A DNA stretch of 64,000 nt from DATLLN01 sp963720885 (GTDB lineage Bacteria; Actinomycetota; Thermoleophilia; Gaiellales; JAICJC01): NCBI GenBank assembly GCA_963720885.1, contig CAVRGW010000002.1, positions 310,001-374,000 on the forward strand, given 5' to 3'. The translations under genes and the position numbers were made by a program. This document shows, piece by piece, positions 27,131 to 35,458 of this stretch; position 1 is the first letter of the stretch; every line of letters begins with the position of its first letter. The notes beneath the pieces were generated by a model. It saw only the letters and a list, made by a program, of their open reading frames with translations. It was not told the origin of the DNA and made no database searches.

Positions 27131-27351
27131 TGGCTTACGACCTTGACGCCCCACGCGGCGCCGGACGTGAACAGCTGCTCGGCGTCCACCTCGTCGGCCC
27201 AGCCGATGAAGTGCTGCTTCGGGTCGTCCGCGGTGCTGCCCCAGACGGCACGCCGAGTCTGCGGCTGCTCGCTCGCCCCCAGGTTGTCGCCGCGCTCGCG
27301 GGCGGCCTCGGCCTCCTCGGCCGCCGGCCCCTCTGCGTACCCCTTGCCCAT
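27127..27351 (-). CDS. Small hypothetical protein upstream of ilvD
   Basis: The 74-residue acidic protein starts at ATG 27351 and its stop overlaps the ilvD GTG, which implies translational coupling. The N-terminal half is charged and Ala/Glu-rich (EEAEAARERGDNLG), and the C-terminal half has a folded look (KQHFIGWADEVDAEQLFTSG). No domain is recognised. Codon usage matches its neighbours, so I believe it is expressed. It is not an obvious leader peptide, since it lacks branched-chain residue runs. Confidence 0.6.
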   Translation of the reverse strand: MGKGYAEGPAAEEAEAARERGDNLGASEQPQTRRAVWGSTADDPKQHFIGWADEVDAEQLFTSGAAWGVKVVSQ

Positions 27352-27360
27352 GCGGCCAGT

Positions 27361-28275
27361 CTACCGGCCGCGCACCGGAACGACCCGGGGAAGCGACCGC
27401 CGGATCCCGAACTGCGCGAGGGCCACCCCGGCGATCACCAGCAGCCCGCCGAGGAGCAGCCAGGCCGTGATCTCCTCGCCCAGCGCGGCCGCGCCGACGA
27501 TCACCGCGAACACCGGGACGAGGTAGATGTAGGCGACCGCGCGGGAGGCATCCAGATGGCCGAGCGCCGCCGTCCACGCGACGTAGGCGAACAAGGTACA
27601 CACCAGCCCCAGGTACAGGATCAGCGTCCAGTCCCATGCGTCCAGCGAGCCCGCTGTGGAGAGCACATCGTGGGAGGTCAGCGGCAGCAGCGCGGCGGTG
27701 CCGATCAGCGATGCCGCGGCGCTGACGCCGAGCGGGCTGTGCCGGGCGAGCAGCGGCTTGGTGATCACGTTGAACAGTGCGAACGCCAGCGGCGCGCCGA
27801 GCACGATCAGCGGGCCCTTGGCATTGTCGAACGAGACCTCCTGCCCCGAGCCGAGCAGCACGACCACCACCACGCCGGCGAACGCGATCGCCAGGCCAAT
27901 CGCGCGCGTTGCGGAGAACCGCTCCAGCCCGAGGGCGCACGCCAGCGCCAGGGTGATGCCGGGCGCCGTGCCGACGATCACCGCCGCGGTGCCCGACGAC
28001 GTGTACCGCTCCCCCACGTTCAGGGCCAGGTGGTAGGTGAAGACGACCATCATGCCGGCGGCCGCCAGGCGCACCAGGTCGCGGCGTGAGAACCCGCGCA
28101 CGCCGCCCGACAGGTGCAGGCAGAGGGCGAACCCCGGCGCGGCCACCAGATACCGGGCAACTGCGATGTCCGGCCCGGTCAGCCCGGCGCCCAGCAGGTG
28201 CTTGATCGCGGCGAACGATCCGCCCCACAGCAGCACCACGGTGAACAGCGTCAGATGTGCGCGGGTCGGGTTCAT
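27361..28275 (-). CDS. EamA/DMT family transporter
   Basis: The protein of about 304 residues has ten hydrophobic segments and two EamA repeats. These start with LFTVVLLWGGSFAAIKHLL and, in the second half, SLDAWDWTLILYLGLVCTLFAYVAW with PVFAVIVGAAALGEEI. This is the drug/metabolite exporter family (RhaT/YdcZ-like). ATG 28275 is preferred over the 8-codon longer ATG at 28299, which would overlap the divergent thioesterase start. It may export an amino acid or metabolite; the substrate is not predictable. Confidence 0.88.
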   Translation of the reverse strand: MNPTRAHLTLFTVVLLWGGSFAAIKHLLGAGLTGPDIAVARYLVAAPGFALCLHLSGGVRGFSRRDLVRLAAAGMMVVFTYHLALNVGERYTSSGTAAVIVGTAPGITLALACALGLERFSATRAIGLAIAFAGVVVVVLLGSGQEVSFDNAKGPLIVLGAPLAFALFNVITKPLLARHSPLGVSAAASLIGTAALLPLTSHDVLSTAGSLDAWDWTLILYLGLVCTLFAYVAWTAALGHLDASRAVAYIYLVPVFAVIVGAAALGEEITAWLLLGGLLVIAGVALAQFGIRRSLPRVVPVRGR

Positions 28276-28297
28276 GGTTCTGAGAGACTGCGCGGGC

Positions 28298-28696
28298 ATG
28301 CCCTATACGAAACGTATCGAGATCCGCTGGCGTGATATGGACGGCTTCGGGCACGTCAACAACGCCGTGTACCTGACGTACCTCGAGGAGGCCCGCGACG
28401 AGTTCTACACGCAGCTGCTGGGCCACGACACCGTCGGCCGGATGGTCGCCCGCCGCGTCGAGATCGACTTTCTCAGCGGCCTCGTCCAGGACGACGACGA
28501 GGTGGACGTGGAGCTCGAGGTGACCCGCATCGGCAGCTCCAGCGTGACCACCAGCGAGCGCCTGATCGCCGTCGCTGACGGCCGGGTCGCCGCACGGTCG
28601 GAGACGGTGATGGTGCACACCGATGACGAGCGCGCCAATGCCGCGCCGTTGCCCGAAGAGGCACGACGGCTGCTCGAGGGGGTTGCGGCGGCATGA
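28298..28696 (+). CDS. Acyl-CoA thioesterase, 4HBT hotdog family
   Basis: The 132-residue protein has the 4-hydroxybenzoyl-CoA-thioesterase/YbgC-type hotdog signature: EIRWRDMDGFGHVNNAVYLTYLEEARDEF starts at about residue 8. This includes the catalytic Asp in RDMD and the HVNN turn. It is cytoplasmic and hydrolyses an acyl-CoA. Its stop overlaps the ATG of the cupin gene. Divergent transcription from the EamA gene leaves only 22 bases between starts, so promoters overlap the coding regions. Confidence 0.9.
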   Translation: MPYTKRIEIRWRDMDGFGHVNNAVYLTYLEEARDEFYTQLLGHDTVGRMVARRVEIDFLSGLVQDDDEVDVELEVTRIGSSSVTTSERLIAVADGRVAARSETVMVHTDDERANAAPLPEEARRLLEGVAAA

Positions 28697-29610
28697 CCGC
28701 CGTCGTGCACTGGGACGACCTGCGGACGCGCGATCGCGTCCATATGAACATCGCCGCCACCTGGACCGACCTCGGCTCGGGCGCCGGCAGCATCGATATC
28801 GGGCTACAGCGGTTGCGCCTGCACCCCGGCAAGCGGTCGACGCCGGTGCACGTGCACGGCGCCGAGGAGGAGATCTTCTTCGTCCTCGCCGGCTCGGGGC
28901 TGTTGTGGCAGAACGGCCGCACCTGCGAGGTCGGGCCGGGCGACTGCATCGTCCACCTGCCGAACCGCGAGCGCCACACCCTGCGCGCGGGCGACGACGG
29001 GCTCGAGGTGCTGGCCTTCGGCACGCGCGTCCCGATCGAGCTCTGCTACCTGCCGCGGGCCGAGCACTCGTGGGCGGGGCCGACGGTCCTCCCCTCGCCG
29101 GGCCGGATCGACCTGTTCCCGATGGACGACGCCGCCGAGCCGCTCGATTTCCCACCGCCGGGCGAGCGCCCGCCGAACGTCGTGGCCGCGGCCGCCGTGC
29201 CCGACCGCCGCCCGCGGGACGGCCGCGTGCGCCGCGACCTGGGCACCGCCGCCGGCTCGCAGCGGACCGGGCTGCATCACGTGGCGGCCGAGCCGGGCCG
29301 GCTGACGGCGCCGCCCCACTGCCACTCGGCCGAGGAGGAGCTGTTCGTCGTGCTCGAGGGCGAGGGCCACCTGCTGCTGGGCGACGAGGCGCACGAGGTG
29401 CGCCGCGGGAGCGTCGTGGCGCGGCCGCCGGGGACGGCCGTGGCGCACACGTTCCGGGGCGGCGGCGGGGGCCTCGAGCTGCTGGCCTACGGTACCCGCA
29501 GACCCGAGGACGTCCTCTTCTATCCGCGCTCGAACAAGATGTTCTGGCCGGGCCTCGGCGTCGTCGGCCGCATCGAGCACGTCGACTTCTGGGAAGGCGA
29601 GGAGCTCTAG
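28693..29610 (+). CDS. Two-domain cupin protein
   Basis: The 305-residue protein contains two cupin barrels. The first has STPVHVHGAEEEIFFVL and the second has TAPPHCHSAEEELFVVL, both matching the cupin metal motif HxHxxxxEE near residues 54 and 215. Each domain has a following GDCIVHLPN or RGSVVARPPG motif 2. The two halves are alike, so it probably arose by duplication. Homologues range from sugar isomerases to dioxygenases, so the reaction is not assignable. It is coupled to the thioesterase upstream. Confidence 0.82.
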   Translation: MTAVVHWDDLRTRDRVHMNIAATWTDLGSGAGSIDIGLQRLRLHPGKRSTPVHVHGAEEEIFFVLAGSGLLWQNGRTCEVGPGDCIVHLPNRERHTLRAGDDGLEVLAFGTRVPIELCYLPRAEHSWAGPTVLPSPGRIDLFPMDDAAEPLDFPPPGERPPNVVAAAAVPDRRPRDGRVRRDLGTAAGSQRTGLHHVAAEPGRLTAPPHCHSAEEELFVVLEGEGHLLLGDEAHEVRRGSVVARPPGTAVAHTFRGGGGGLELLAYGTRRPEDVLFYPRSNKMFWPGLGVVGRIEHVDFWEGEEL

Positions 29611-29620
29611 GGCTTCGGGT

Positions 29621-29676
29621 GTGCCAGGGGGTCAGGATCCTTGGCACATGTGCCAAGGATCCTGACCCCCTGGCAC
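29621..29676. repeat. 56-bp perfect palindrome between convergent genes
   Basis: The first 28 bases and their exact reverse complement meet without a spacer. Each half contains its own hairpin, with GTGCCA at one end and TGGCAC at the other, plus an internal AGGATCCT, so it looks like two inverted REP units (a BIME). It sits 10 bases after the cupin stop and 4 bases before the end of the FN3-like gene. A terminator function in both directions is possible, but there is no T tract. It shares the GTGCC start with the repeats flanking the RAYT gene. Confidence 0.85.
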
Positions 29677-29680
29677 CTAG

Positions 29681-32605
29681 CTACCTCGACGTGACGGTCT
29701 TCTTCAGACTCTGATACCCGGTCTTCGTGATCGAGAAGGTGATCGTGCCCTTCTTCGTCGGGTGCAGCTTGAACGTCGCCTTGCCGAGGGTGCCGGTCAG
29801 CTTCGAGGTGGCCTTCAGCCCCGCACCCGATACCGCCACCCGCGCACCTGCGACGGCGTGGTCGTCGAAGGACTTCACGGTGACCGTCACGGTGGTCGTC
29901 GTGCCGTGCAGCAGGATGCCCGGCGACACCGTCGTCTTCGACAGACTGGCCGGCGTGCTCATCAACTGCGCCGGCGTGGGCTGCCCGAGGTTGCCGTCGC
30001 CGTCCTGCGAGCGTACGCGCCAGTAGAACGTGCCGCCGTTCAGGTAGTCGGTGCTCGACAGCGTCGGCGCCCAGCTCGTGTTCTGCGTGAGGAACGAGCC
30101 ACCGCCGATCGTCGTTGCGAAGCTGTTCGACCGCGAGATCTCGACCTTGTACTTGGTCGCGCCCGGCATCGCATCCCAGGAGAACAGGGTGCCGGTGGAC
30201 GTCCGCAGCGTGCTCGGGTTCGTCGGATCGGGGATGGTGTGCGTGTAGGTCTGCGTCGCCGACCAGTCGCTCGGCTCCGCGCCGCCCGGGAAGTTGGCCC
30301 GGACGTGCCACCCGATGTCCCCGACACCGGTCAGCCGCAGCATGGTGTGCGCCGTGGTCTTGATCGCAGTGCCGTCGGTGCACGACTGCCCCACCGAGCA
30401 CAGCATGTCGACGTCGTAGGAGATCGCGCCGGGCACCGGGTTCCACTGCAGCACCGGCGTGTCCGAGCCCTCGGTCGGGTTGTCGATCCCGTCGAACGTC
30501 GGCACGTCGTAGGTCTGGGTGAACGACTCGGGAGCCGTCCAGGACAGGGCTGTGCCCTTGGCGTCGATCGCCTGGACCCGCCAGTACAGCAGCCCGCTCT
30601 TGAAGTTGTTGAGGGTGCTGGTGTACGAGGTCGAGTACGTCGAGTTCAGTGTCTCCAGGATATGGCTGCCGGATGTCGGGAAGTTCGGATCGTCCGACAC
30701 CTGGAGCGTGTACCTGGTCGCGCCGTACACGGGCAGCCACTGGAAGGTGACCTGGCCGTCGACGGTCTCTCCGCCGACCGGCGATACCAGCGTCGGCGGG
30801 ATGGTCTGCTTCAGGAACGACCCGCGGTCGCCCTGGCCGGCGACGCCGTTGGCGCCGGTGCCGTTGATGCCGTTGGCCGGGAAGACCTGCCAGTAGTAGT
30901 TGGTGGTCGAGTCCGGGTACGAGACCAGCGAGCTGGCGCTGGACGTGCGCGGCGAGTAGGCGGGAACCTCCGTCCAGGCGTAGTCGATGACGTGTGTCAT
31001 CGCCTGGTCGGTGGCGACCACGACGAAGTACCCGCCGGCGCCCGAGATCGGGTTCCACGTGAACAGCGGCATGCTGGTCGAGGTGGAGCCGGTCTGCGGC
31101 GTCAGGTAGTCGTCCGCCCCGAGGTAGTCCTCGCTGGCGCAGGACGGCTGGCACACGTCGCCGGCCGGCGGGCCGTCGTACTGGAACGCCCAGTCGGTGC
31201 CGTCGTTGCTCGGGTCGAGGTACGTCCACGGTGCCGCGACGCCGTTGATGAGCCGCACCGGCTTGACCCGGACGCAGTAGGCATTGCCGACGACCAGGGC
31301 CGCGGTGGTCGAGTCCTTGCTCGGCGACTTGCCCGGCAGCACCGTGTTGCCGGCGCCGAGGCCGCTGCCGAGCGGCGTCCAGGCGTTGCCCTCGACGATG
31401 TTCAGCCACTTCTTCTGGCCCAGCACGCCGGACCAGTTGCAGCCTGCGGACGGATCGTTGAGATCGTACTGGCGGACGTCCACCACGTAGGCGCCGGCGC
31501 CCGGCACCGGATCCCACTGCACGATCGGCTCAGTCGTCTGGTAGCCGTCGCCGGAGTCCGCGTCGTCGTCGTTACCCGGATCGGACGTCACATCGGTCAT
31601 CCGCAGGTTGTTGATCGACGGCGACTGGGTGTCGTAGGACTCCGAGAAGCTGTCGCCCGGAGCGGCGGCGTCGCCGCCGTATGTCCAGTCACCCACGCCG
31701 CTGGCCGGATCGATCGCGCGGACGCGCCAGTAGTAGTCCGCGTTCTCCAGCACCGCGGTCGGCGACAGCGAGGTGCCGATCGTCGTGTACCGCGTGGTCG
31801 AGCCGGTCGCGAAGTTCGAGTCGAGGCTGATGTCGACGTCGTACTTCGCGGCGCCCGCCACGGCGTCCCACGAGAACCGCGGCTCATAGATCGTGTCGTC
31901 GGCGTACGAGTCGCCGGTGCTGTCGACCGTGTCGGTGACCGTCAGGCCGGAGACGGCCGACGGCCACTCCCAGTCGAAGGACTGGGGCGTGGAGTACGCC
32001 GAGGTGACGTTGTTTGCATCCTTGACGGCGACGGCCCACCAGTGCGTGCCGTTGGCCAGCCATCCGGTCGGCGCGTAGTGCGTTGCCGAGGTCTCGACCG
32101 GCGTGCCGGTCAGCGACGGCGAGTCGCCGATCAGCACCTCGTACTTCTGGGCGCCGTCCGCGGGATCCCAGCTCAGCACCAGCGGCGTCGGGTAGGTGAC
32201 GGTGTCGCCGTCGCTCGGCGCGGACGGCGTGGGGGCTGACGAGGACTTGTCCCACTCGGTCGCAGACGACCAGGCGCCTGACACGCCCGTCGAGGAGACC
32301 GCGCGCACGCGCCAGTAGCAGGTGCAGTCCGGCACGGTCGTCGTCAGCGTGTAGTACGTGTTCTTCGTCAGCTGCGAGTTCGGATCCGGATTGAGCAGCG
32401 CGCTGAAGTCCGAGGCGGCCGAGATCTGAACCTGGTACTGCGCGGCGCCGGAGACGGACGTCCAGTGGAACGCCGGCACCGGGGTGCCGACGTCGGTGGT
32501 GTCCGGCGTCGGGGCGGCGAGCACGGCATAGCTGGGAGCAGCCGCGACCAGCGCGAGGCCGGCGAGCGCTGCGATGACGGTCAGGATGCGAAGACGACGA
32601 GGCAC
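29681..32605 (-). CDS. Large secreted protein with eight fibronectin-III-like repeats
   Basis: The 974-residue protein starts at GTG 32605 with a signal peptide (LRILTVIAALAGLALVAAAPSYA). It then holds eight repeats of roughly 90-150 residues, each opening with a W-x-P-V-x-G-A-x-x-Y-x-V strand pair. Examples are FHWTSVSGAAQYQVQIS, FSWDAVAGAAKYDVDIS and FSWDAMPGATKYKVEIS. Each repeat closes with a YYWRVRA-type strand. The C-terminal 90 residues form a different Ig-like domain (SPGILLHGTTTTVTVTVKSF). No catalytic domain, LPXTG or membrane anchor is seen, so it is probably a secreted or surface adhesion/scaffold protein. The arrangement resembles FN3 domains of carbohydrate-active or cell-wall proteins. 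Confidence 0.82.
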   Translation of the reverse strand: MPRRLRILTVIAALAGLALVAAAPSYAVLAAPTPDTTDVGTPVPAFHWTSVSGAAQYQVQISAASDFSALLNPDPNSQLTKNTYYTLTTTVPDCTCYWRVRAVSSTGVSGAWSSATEWDKSSSAPTPSAPSDGDTVTYPTPLVLSWDPADGAQKYEVLIGDSPSLTGTPVETSATHYAPTGWLANGTHWWAVAVKDANNVTSAYSTPQSFDWEWPSAVSGLTVTDTVDSTGDSYADDTIYEPRFSWDAVAGAAKYDVDISLDSNFATGSTTRYTTIGTSLSPTAVLENADYYWRVRAIDPASGVGDWTYGGDAAAPGDSFSESYDTQSPSINNLRMTDVTSDPGNDDDADSGDGYQTTEPIVQWDPVPGAGAYVVDVRQYDLNDPSAGCNWSGVLGQKKWLNIVEGNAWTPLGSGLGAGNTVLPGKSPSKDSTTAALVVGNAYCVRVKPVRLINGVAAPWTYLDPSNDGTDWAFQYDGPPAGDVCQPSCASEDYLGADDYLTPQTGSTSTSMPLFTWNPISGAGGYFVVVATDQAMTHVIDYAWTEVPAYSPRTSSASSLVSYPDSTTNYYWQVFPANGINGTGANGVAGQGDRGSFLKQTIPPTLVSPVGGETVDGQVTFQWLPVYGATRYTLQVSDDPNFPTSGSHILETLNSTYSTSYTSTLNNFKSGLLYWRVQAIDAKGTALSWTAPESFTQTYDVPTFDGIDNPTEGSDTPVLQWNPVPGAISYDVDMLCSVGQSCTDGTAIKTTAHTMLRLTGVGDIGWHVRANFPGGAEPSDWSATQTYTHTIPDPTNPSTLRTSTGTLFSWDAMPGATKYKVEISRSNSFATTIGGGSFLTQNTSWAPTLSSTDYLNGGTFYWRVRSQDGDGNLGQPTPAQLMSTPASLSKTTVSPGILLHGTTTTVTVTVKSFDDHAVAGARVAVSGAGLKATSKLTGTLGKATFKLHPTKKGTITFSITKTGYQSLKKTVTSR

Positions 32606-32764
32606 AGGGTGTGGCTACTCCTCTGGGACGGGCACGAGTACACCGGGTGGAGAACCGGCGGCAATCCGTCTCATCATGCGACGCACCGGGGGGTGCGGGC
32701 ATCACTCGCCCTGGGGATCGGCCATCCCCCGTTCGCGCAGCGGCGTCGGCACACCCTGAGCGTC

Positions 32765-33412
32765 TTAGTACAGCGTGCGGGCCAGCTCGCGCCGGAAGCG
32801 CGTCGCCAGCGGGTCGTCCTGGCCGAGGTCGGCGAACACGCCCACCATCACCTGACGCAGCCGGTCGCGGCTCTCGCCGTCGGCGGTGCGCACCGCATCG
32901 AGGAGCAGCTGCAGCCCGCCCTCGACGTCGCCCGCCTCGATCGCGGCCAGCGCTGCCGACCCGTTGTCATCATCGGCAAGCTCCAGCCGGGCGAGCGCCG
33001 CCAGCGCCCCCGGGTGATCGGGCTCGAGTTCGAGCGCCTTGCGGACGGACTCCTCGTCGCCCTGCTCGACCAGTCGATCGGCCTCCGACGGCAGCAGCCC
33101 GCGAAGGAACGAGTCGACGGACGCCCGCGGGAGGTTGCCCGTGAACTCGTCGACCAGCCGGCCGTCGCGGAACGCCTTGACCGCAGGGATCCCCTGCACC
33201 CGGTGGGCAACGGCGGTGCGCGGGTTCGCGTCGACGTCGATCTTGACCAGCTCGACCGCACCGTCCGTCGCGTCGATCGCGCTCTCCAGCACTGGCGTCA
33301 GCTGCCGGCAAGGCCCGCACCACTCGGCCCAGAAGTCGACGACCACGGGCACCGAACGCGACCGCTCGATGACGTCCTGCTCGAACGTTGCGTCGGTTGC
33401 TTCTACTGACAT
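32765..33412 (-). CDS. Thioredoxin-TPR protein (YbbN/CnoX-like)
   Basis: The 215-residue protein has an N-terminal thioredoxin domain with DFWAEWCGPCRQLTPVL (active site WCGPC near residue 32) and GIPAVKAFRDGRLVDEF. It is followed by a helical region of about 100 residues with TPR-like repeats (ALELEPDHPGALAALARLEL). This is the layout of the co-chaperone CnoX/YbbN, although the intact CxxC suggests redox activity. The ATG overlaps the stop of the PAC2 gene. The 159-base gap downstream to the FN3 gene holds nothing else recognisable. Confidence 0.9.
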   Translation of the reverse strand: MSVEATDATFEQDVIERSRSVPVVVDFWAEWCGPCRQLTPVLESAIDATDGAVELVKIDVDANPRTAVAHRVQGIPAVKAFRDGRLVDEFTGNLPRASVDSFLRGLLPSEADRLVEQGDEESVRKALELEPDHPGALAALARLELADDDNGSAALAAIEAGDVEGGLQLLLDAVRTADGESRDRLRQVMVGVFADLGQDDPLATRFRRELARTLY

Positions 33413-34266
33413 CAAGCGTTGGGGTCGCTCTCGCCCTGCTCGCGGAGATAGCGCTCGAACTGCCGGGCGAGCTCGTCGCCGCTTGGCGCGTCCTCCTCGT
33501 CGGCCTGCTCCTCGAGCTGCGCGACGTAGGCCTGCACGTCCTCGTCCTCCGCGATCGCGGCAGCCACCCGCACCTGGTACTCGCTGGCGGCACGGCGCAG
33601 GTCGTCGTTCGGCCCGGGGGTCGACACCAGATCGCGCAGCCGCTCGAGCAGCGCGACCGCAGCGCTCGGGTTCGGCGTGGCCGAGATGTAGTGCGGCGTC
33701 GCCGCCCACAGGCTCGCCGAGCGGATGCCGGTGCGGTCGCACGCGTCGTGCAGCACGCCGACGATCCCGGTCGGCCCCTCGTAGTTCGACCGCGTCAGGC
33801 CGAGCTGGCCGATCAGCTCCTCGTCCGAGCCGGTCGACGACACCGGGATCGGCCGGGTGTGCGGCGTGTCCGCCAGCAGCGCGCCGAGCGTGACAACCAG
33901 CTCCACATGCAGGCTGGAGGCGATCGAGCACACGGCGTCCGTGTACGCGCGCCAGCGGAAGTTCGGCTCGCTGCCCAGCACCAGCACGAGGTCGCTGTCC
34001 TCGTCGGCGAACAGCTCCGTCACCGGCCACTCGACGTTGCGGACGTAGCCGTCGGCGAGCTGGACGTGCGGCCGGGTCTGCTGGTAGTCCACGAAGGGCT
34101 CCGAGTCGATCACGGCGAAGCGCTCGGCGCTGGTGGCGGCCCGCAGATACCCCGCCGCGAGGCTGGCCGAGGCGCCGGCGTCGTTCCAGCCGCGGAAGGC
34201 GGCCACCAGGCGGGGCGATCGCAGCTTCGGAGTCCGCTCGATCTCGACGAAGTCGGGGAGATCCAC
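33412..34266 (-). CDS. PAC2 family protein
   Basis: The 284-residue protein belongs to the PAC2 family (proteasome assembly chaperone 2-like), common in actinobacteria. Typical segments are LVAAFRGWNDAGASASLAAGYL near the N-terminus, LVLGSEPNFRWRAYTDAV, VVTLGALLADTPHTRPIPV and GVLHDACDRTGIRSASLWAAT. The tail is acidic with a probable coiled coil (VAQLEEQADEEDAPSGDELA). GTG 34266 gives a start right at the first conserved strand. Its role in bacteria is unsettled. It is coupled to the thioredoxin gene and divergent from the protease. Confidence 0.88.
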   Translation of the reverse strand: MDLPDFVEIERTPKLRSPRLVAAFRGWNDAGASASLAAGYLRAATSAERFAVIDSEPFVDYQQTRPHVQLADGYVRNVEWPVTELFADEDSDLVLVLGSEPNFRWRAYTDAVCSIASSLHVELVVTLGALLADTPHTRPIPVSSTGSDEELIGQLGLTRSNYEGPTGIVGVLHDACDRTGIRSASLWAATPHYISATPNPSAAVALLERLRDLVSTPGPNDDLRRAASEYQVRVAAAIAEDEDVQAYVAQLEEQADEEDAPSGDELARQFERYLREQGESDPNA

Positions 34267-34311
34267 ACCTGCAGTCTGACACACCGGTGTAAAGCCGCCG
34301 ATACTACGGAG

Positions 34312-35445
34312 GTGCAGACCATCGACGTGCTCGTGATCGCCTGGCTGGCGATCACCGCCCTGGTCGGGCTCCGGCGCGGCTTCACCGGGCAAGCGGTGGC
34401 GCTGATCGGCTTTGCCATCGGCGCGATCATCGGCTCACGGCTGGCGCCGGCGCTGCTCTCGGGCGGCGGCCGCTCTCCCTGGAAGCCGATCGCCGCCCTG
34501 GTCGGGGCCATCGTGTGCGGGCTGCTGCTGCAGGCGGCCGCCACCCCCCTTGCGAACCGCATGCGCAACGCGGTGCACACCAGCCCGCTGGCGCCCTTCG
34601 ACCGCGCCGGCGGCCTGATCACCGGATCGTTGCTCGGCCTGCTCGCGGTCTGGATGCTGGCCGTCGCGGCGCTCCACCAGCCGGCGCTGGGCATGCGCCA
34701 CATCGTGCAGCGCTCGGCGCTGCTGCCGCCCATCGTCGATCGCCTGCCGGCAGGGGTGCTGATGGACGCGCTCCAGCGGTTCGATCGGCTGCCGGTGATC
34801 GCCGCAGCCCTCGGTGACTCGCTGCCCCCGCCCGACCCGGAGCTTCCGCACGACACGCCGGTCGCCACCGCCGCCGCCAGCGTCGTGCGCATCGACGGCG
34901 ACGCCTGCTCGCTCGAGCTGCGCGGCTCCGGCTGGGTGATCCGCCCACAGCTCGTCGTCACCAATGCACACGTCATCGCCGGCGAGGACGACACCCAGGT
35001 GCAGCTCTCCGATGGCAGCTGGTCGGCATACCCGGTCTACGTCAACAAGGATCTCGACATCGCGCTGCTGCGCGTCCCAGGGCTCAACGCGCCTCCACTG
35101 GCAACACATCCGCTGGCAGCGGACACAGCCCCGGTTGCCCTGATCGGGTACCCCGGCGGCGGTGGGCTGACGGTCGCCCCCGGGACGGCGGGACGCTCGG
35201 TGACGGTGCTCGCCGCGGACGCATACGGTCACGGCCTGGCGCCGCGCACGGTGGTGCCGATCCGCGGACCGCTCCGCCACGGCGACTCGGGCGGGCCGGT
35301 GGTCGACCGCCGGGGGCGCGTGCTGGCCATGATGTTCGCGGCCAACCAGAACGGCTCGGGAGGCTTCGGAATCCCCGTCGAGGACATTCTTGCGGCGCTG
35401 CCCAGGATGTCCGGGCGCGCAGACGCCGGGCCCTGCATCGGGTAG
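34312..35445 (+). CDS. CvpA-trypsin membrane serine protease (MarP-like)
   Basis: The 377-residue protein has four N-terminal membrane helices of CvpA type (VLVIAWLAITALVGLRRGF to about residue 130) and a C-terminal periplasmic trypsin-like domain. The triad is seen in VVTNAHVIAG (His), DLDIALLRV (Asp) and RHGDSGGPVV (Ser). This is the architecture of Mycobacterium tuberculosis MarP, a protease needed for acid and oxidative stress tolerance. GTG 34312 follows a purine-rich AGGAGG-like stretch directly. Two cysteines flank the domain, as expected for a redox-controlled protease. Confidence 0.9.
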   Translation: MQTIDVLVIAWLAITALVGLRRGFTGQAVALIGFAIGAIIGSRLAPALLSGGGRSPWKPIAALVGAIVCGLLLQAAATPLANRMRNAVHTSPLAPFDRAGGLITGSLLGLLAVWMLAVAALHQPALGMRHIVQRSALLPPIVDRLPAGVLMDALQRFDRLPVIAAALGDSLPPPDPELPHDTPVATAAASVVRIDGDACSLELRGSGWVIRPQLVVTNAHVIAGEDDTQVQLSDGSWSAYPVYVNKDLDIALLRVPGLNAPPLATHPLAADTAPVALIGYPGGGGLTVAPGTAGRSVTVLAADAYGHGLAPRTVVPIRGPLRHGDSGGPVVDRRGRVLAMMFAANQNGSGGFGIPVEDILAALPRMSGRADAGPCIG

Positions 35446-35458
35446 CCGGGAGACGTGG

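Noticed and set aside
25433..29656. 1407-codon minus-strand frame ending in ilvD
   Set aside because: Only the part from GTG 27130 is IlvD. The upstream part is out-of-frame reading of the EamA, thioesterase and cupin regions and shows no conserved motif.
29607..31517. 636-codon minus-strand frame inside the FN3-like gene region
   Set aside because: It is a shifted reading of the secreted repeat protein, with low-complexity Arg/Gly/His composition. Its C-terminus reads through the 56-bp palindrome. The other frame has a signal peptide and repeat motifs.
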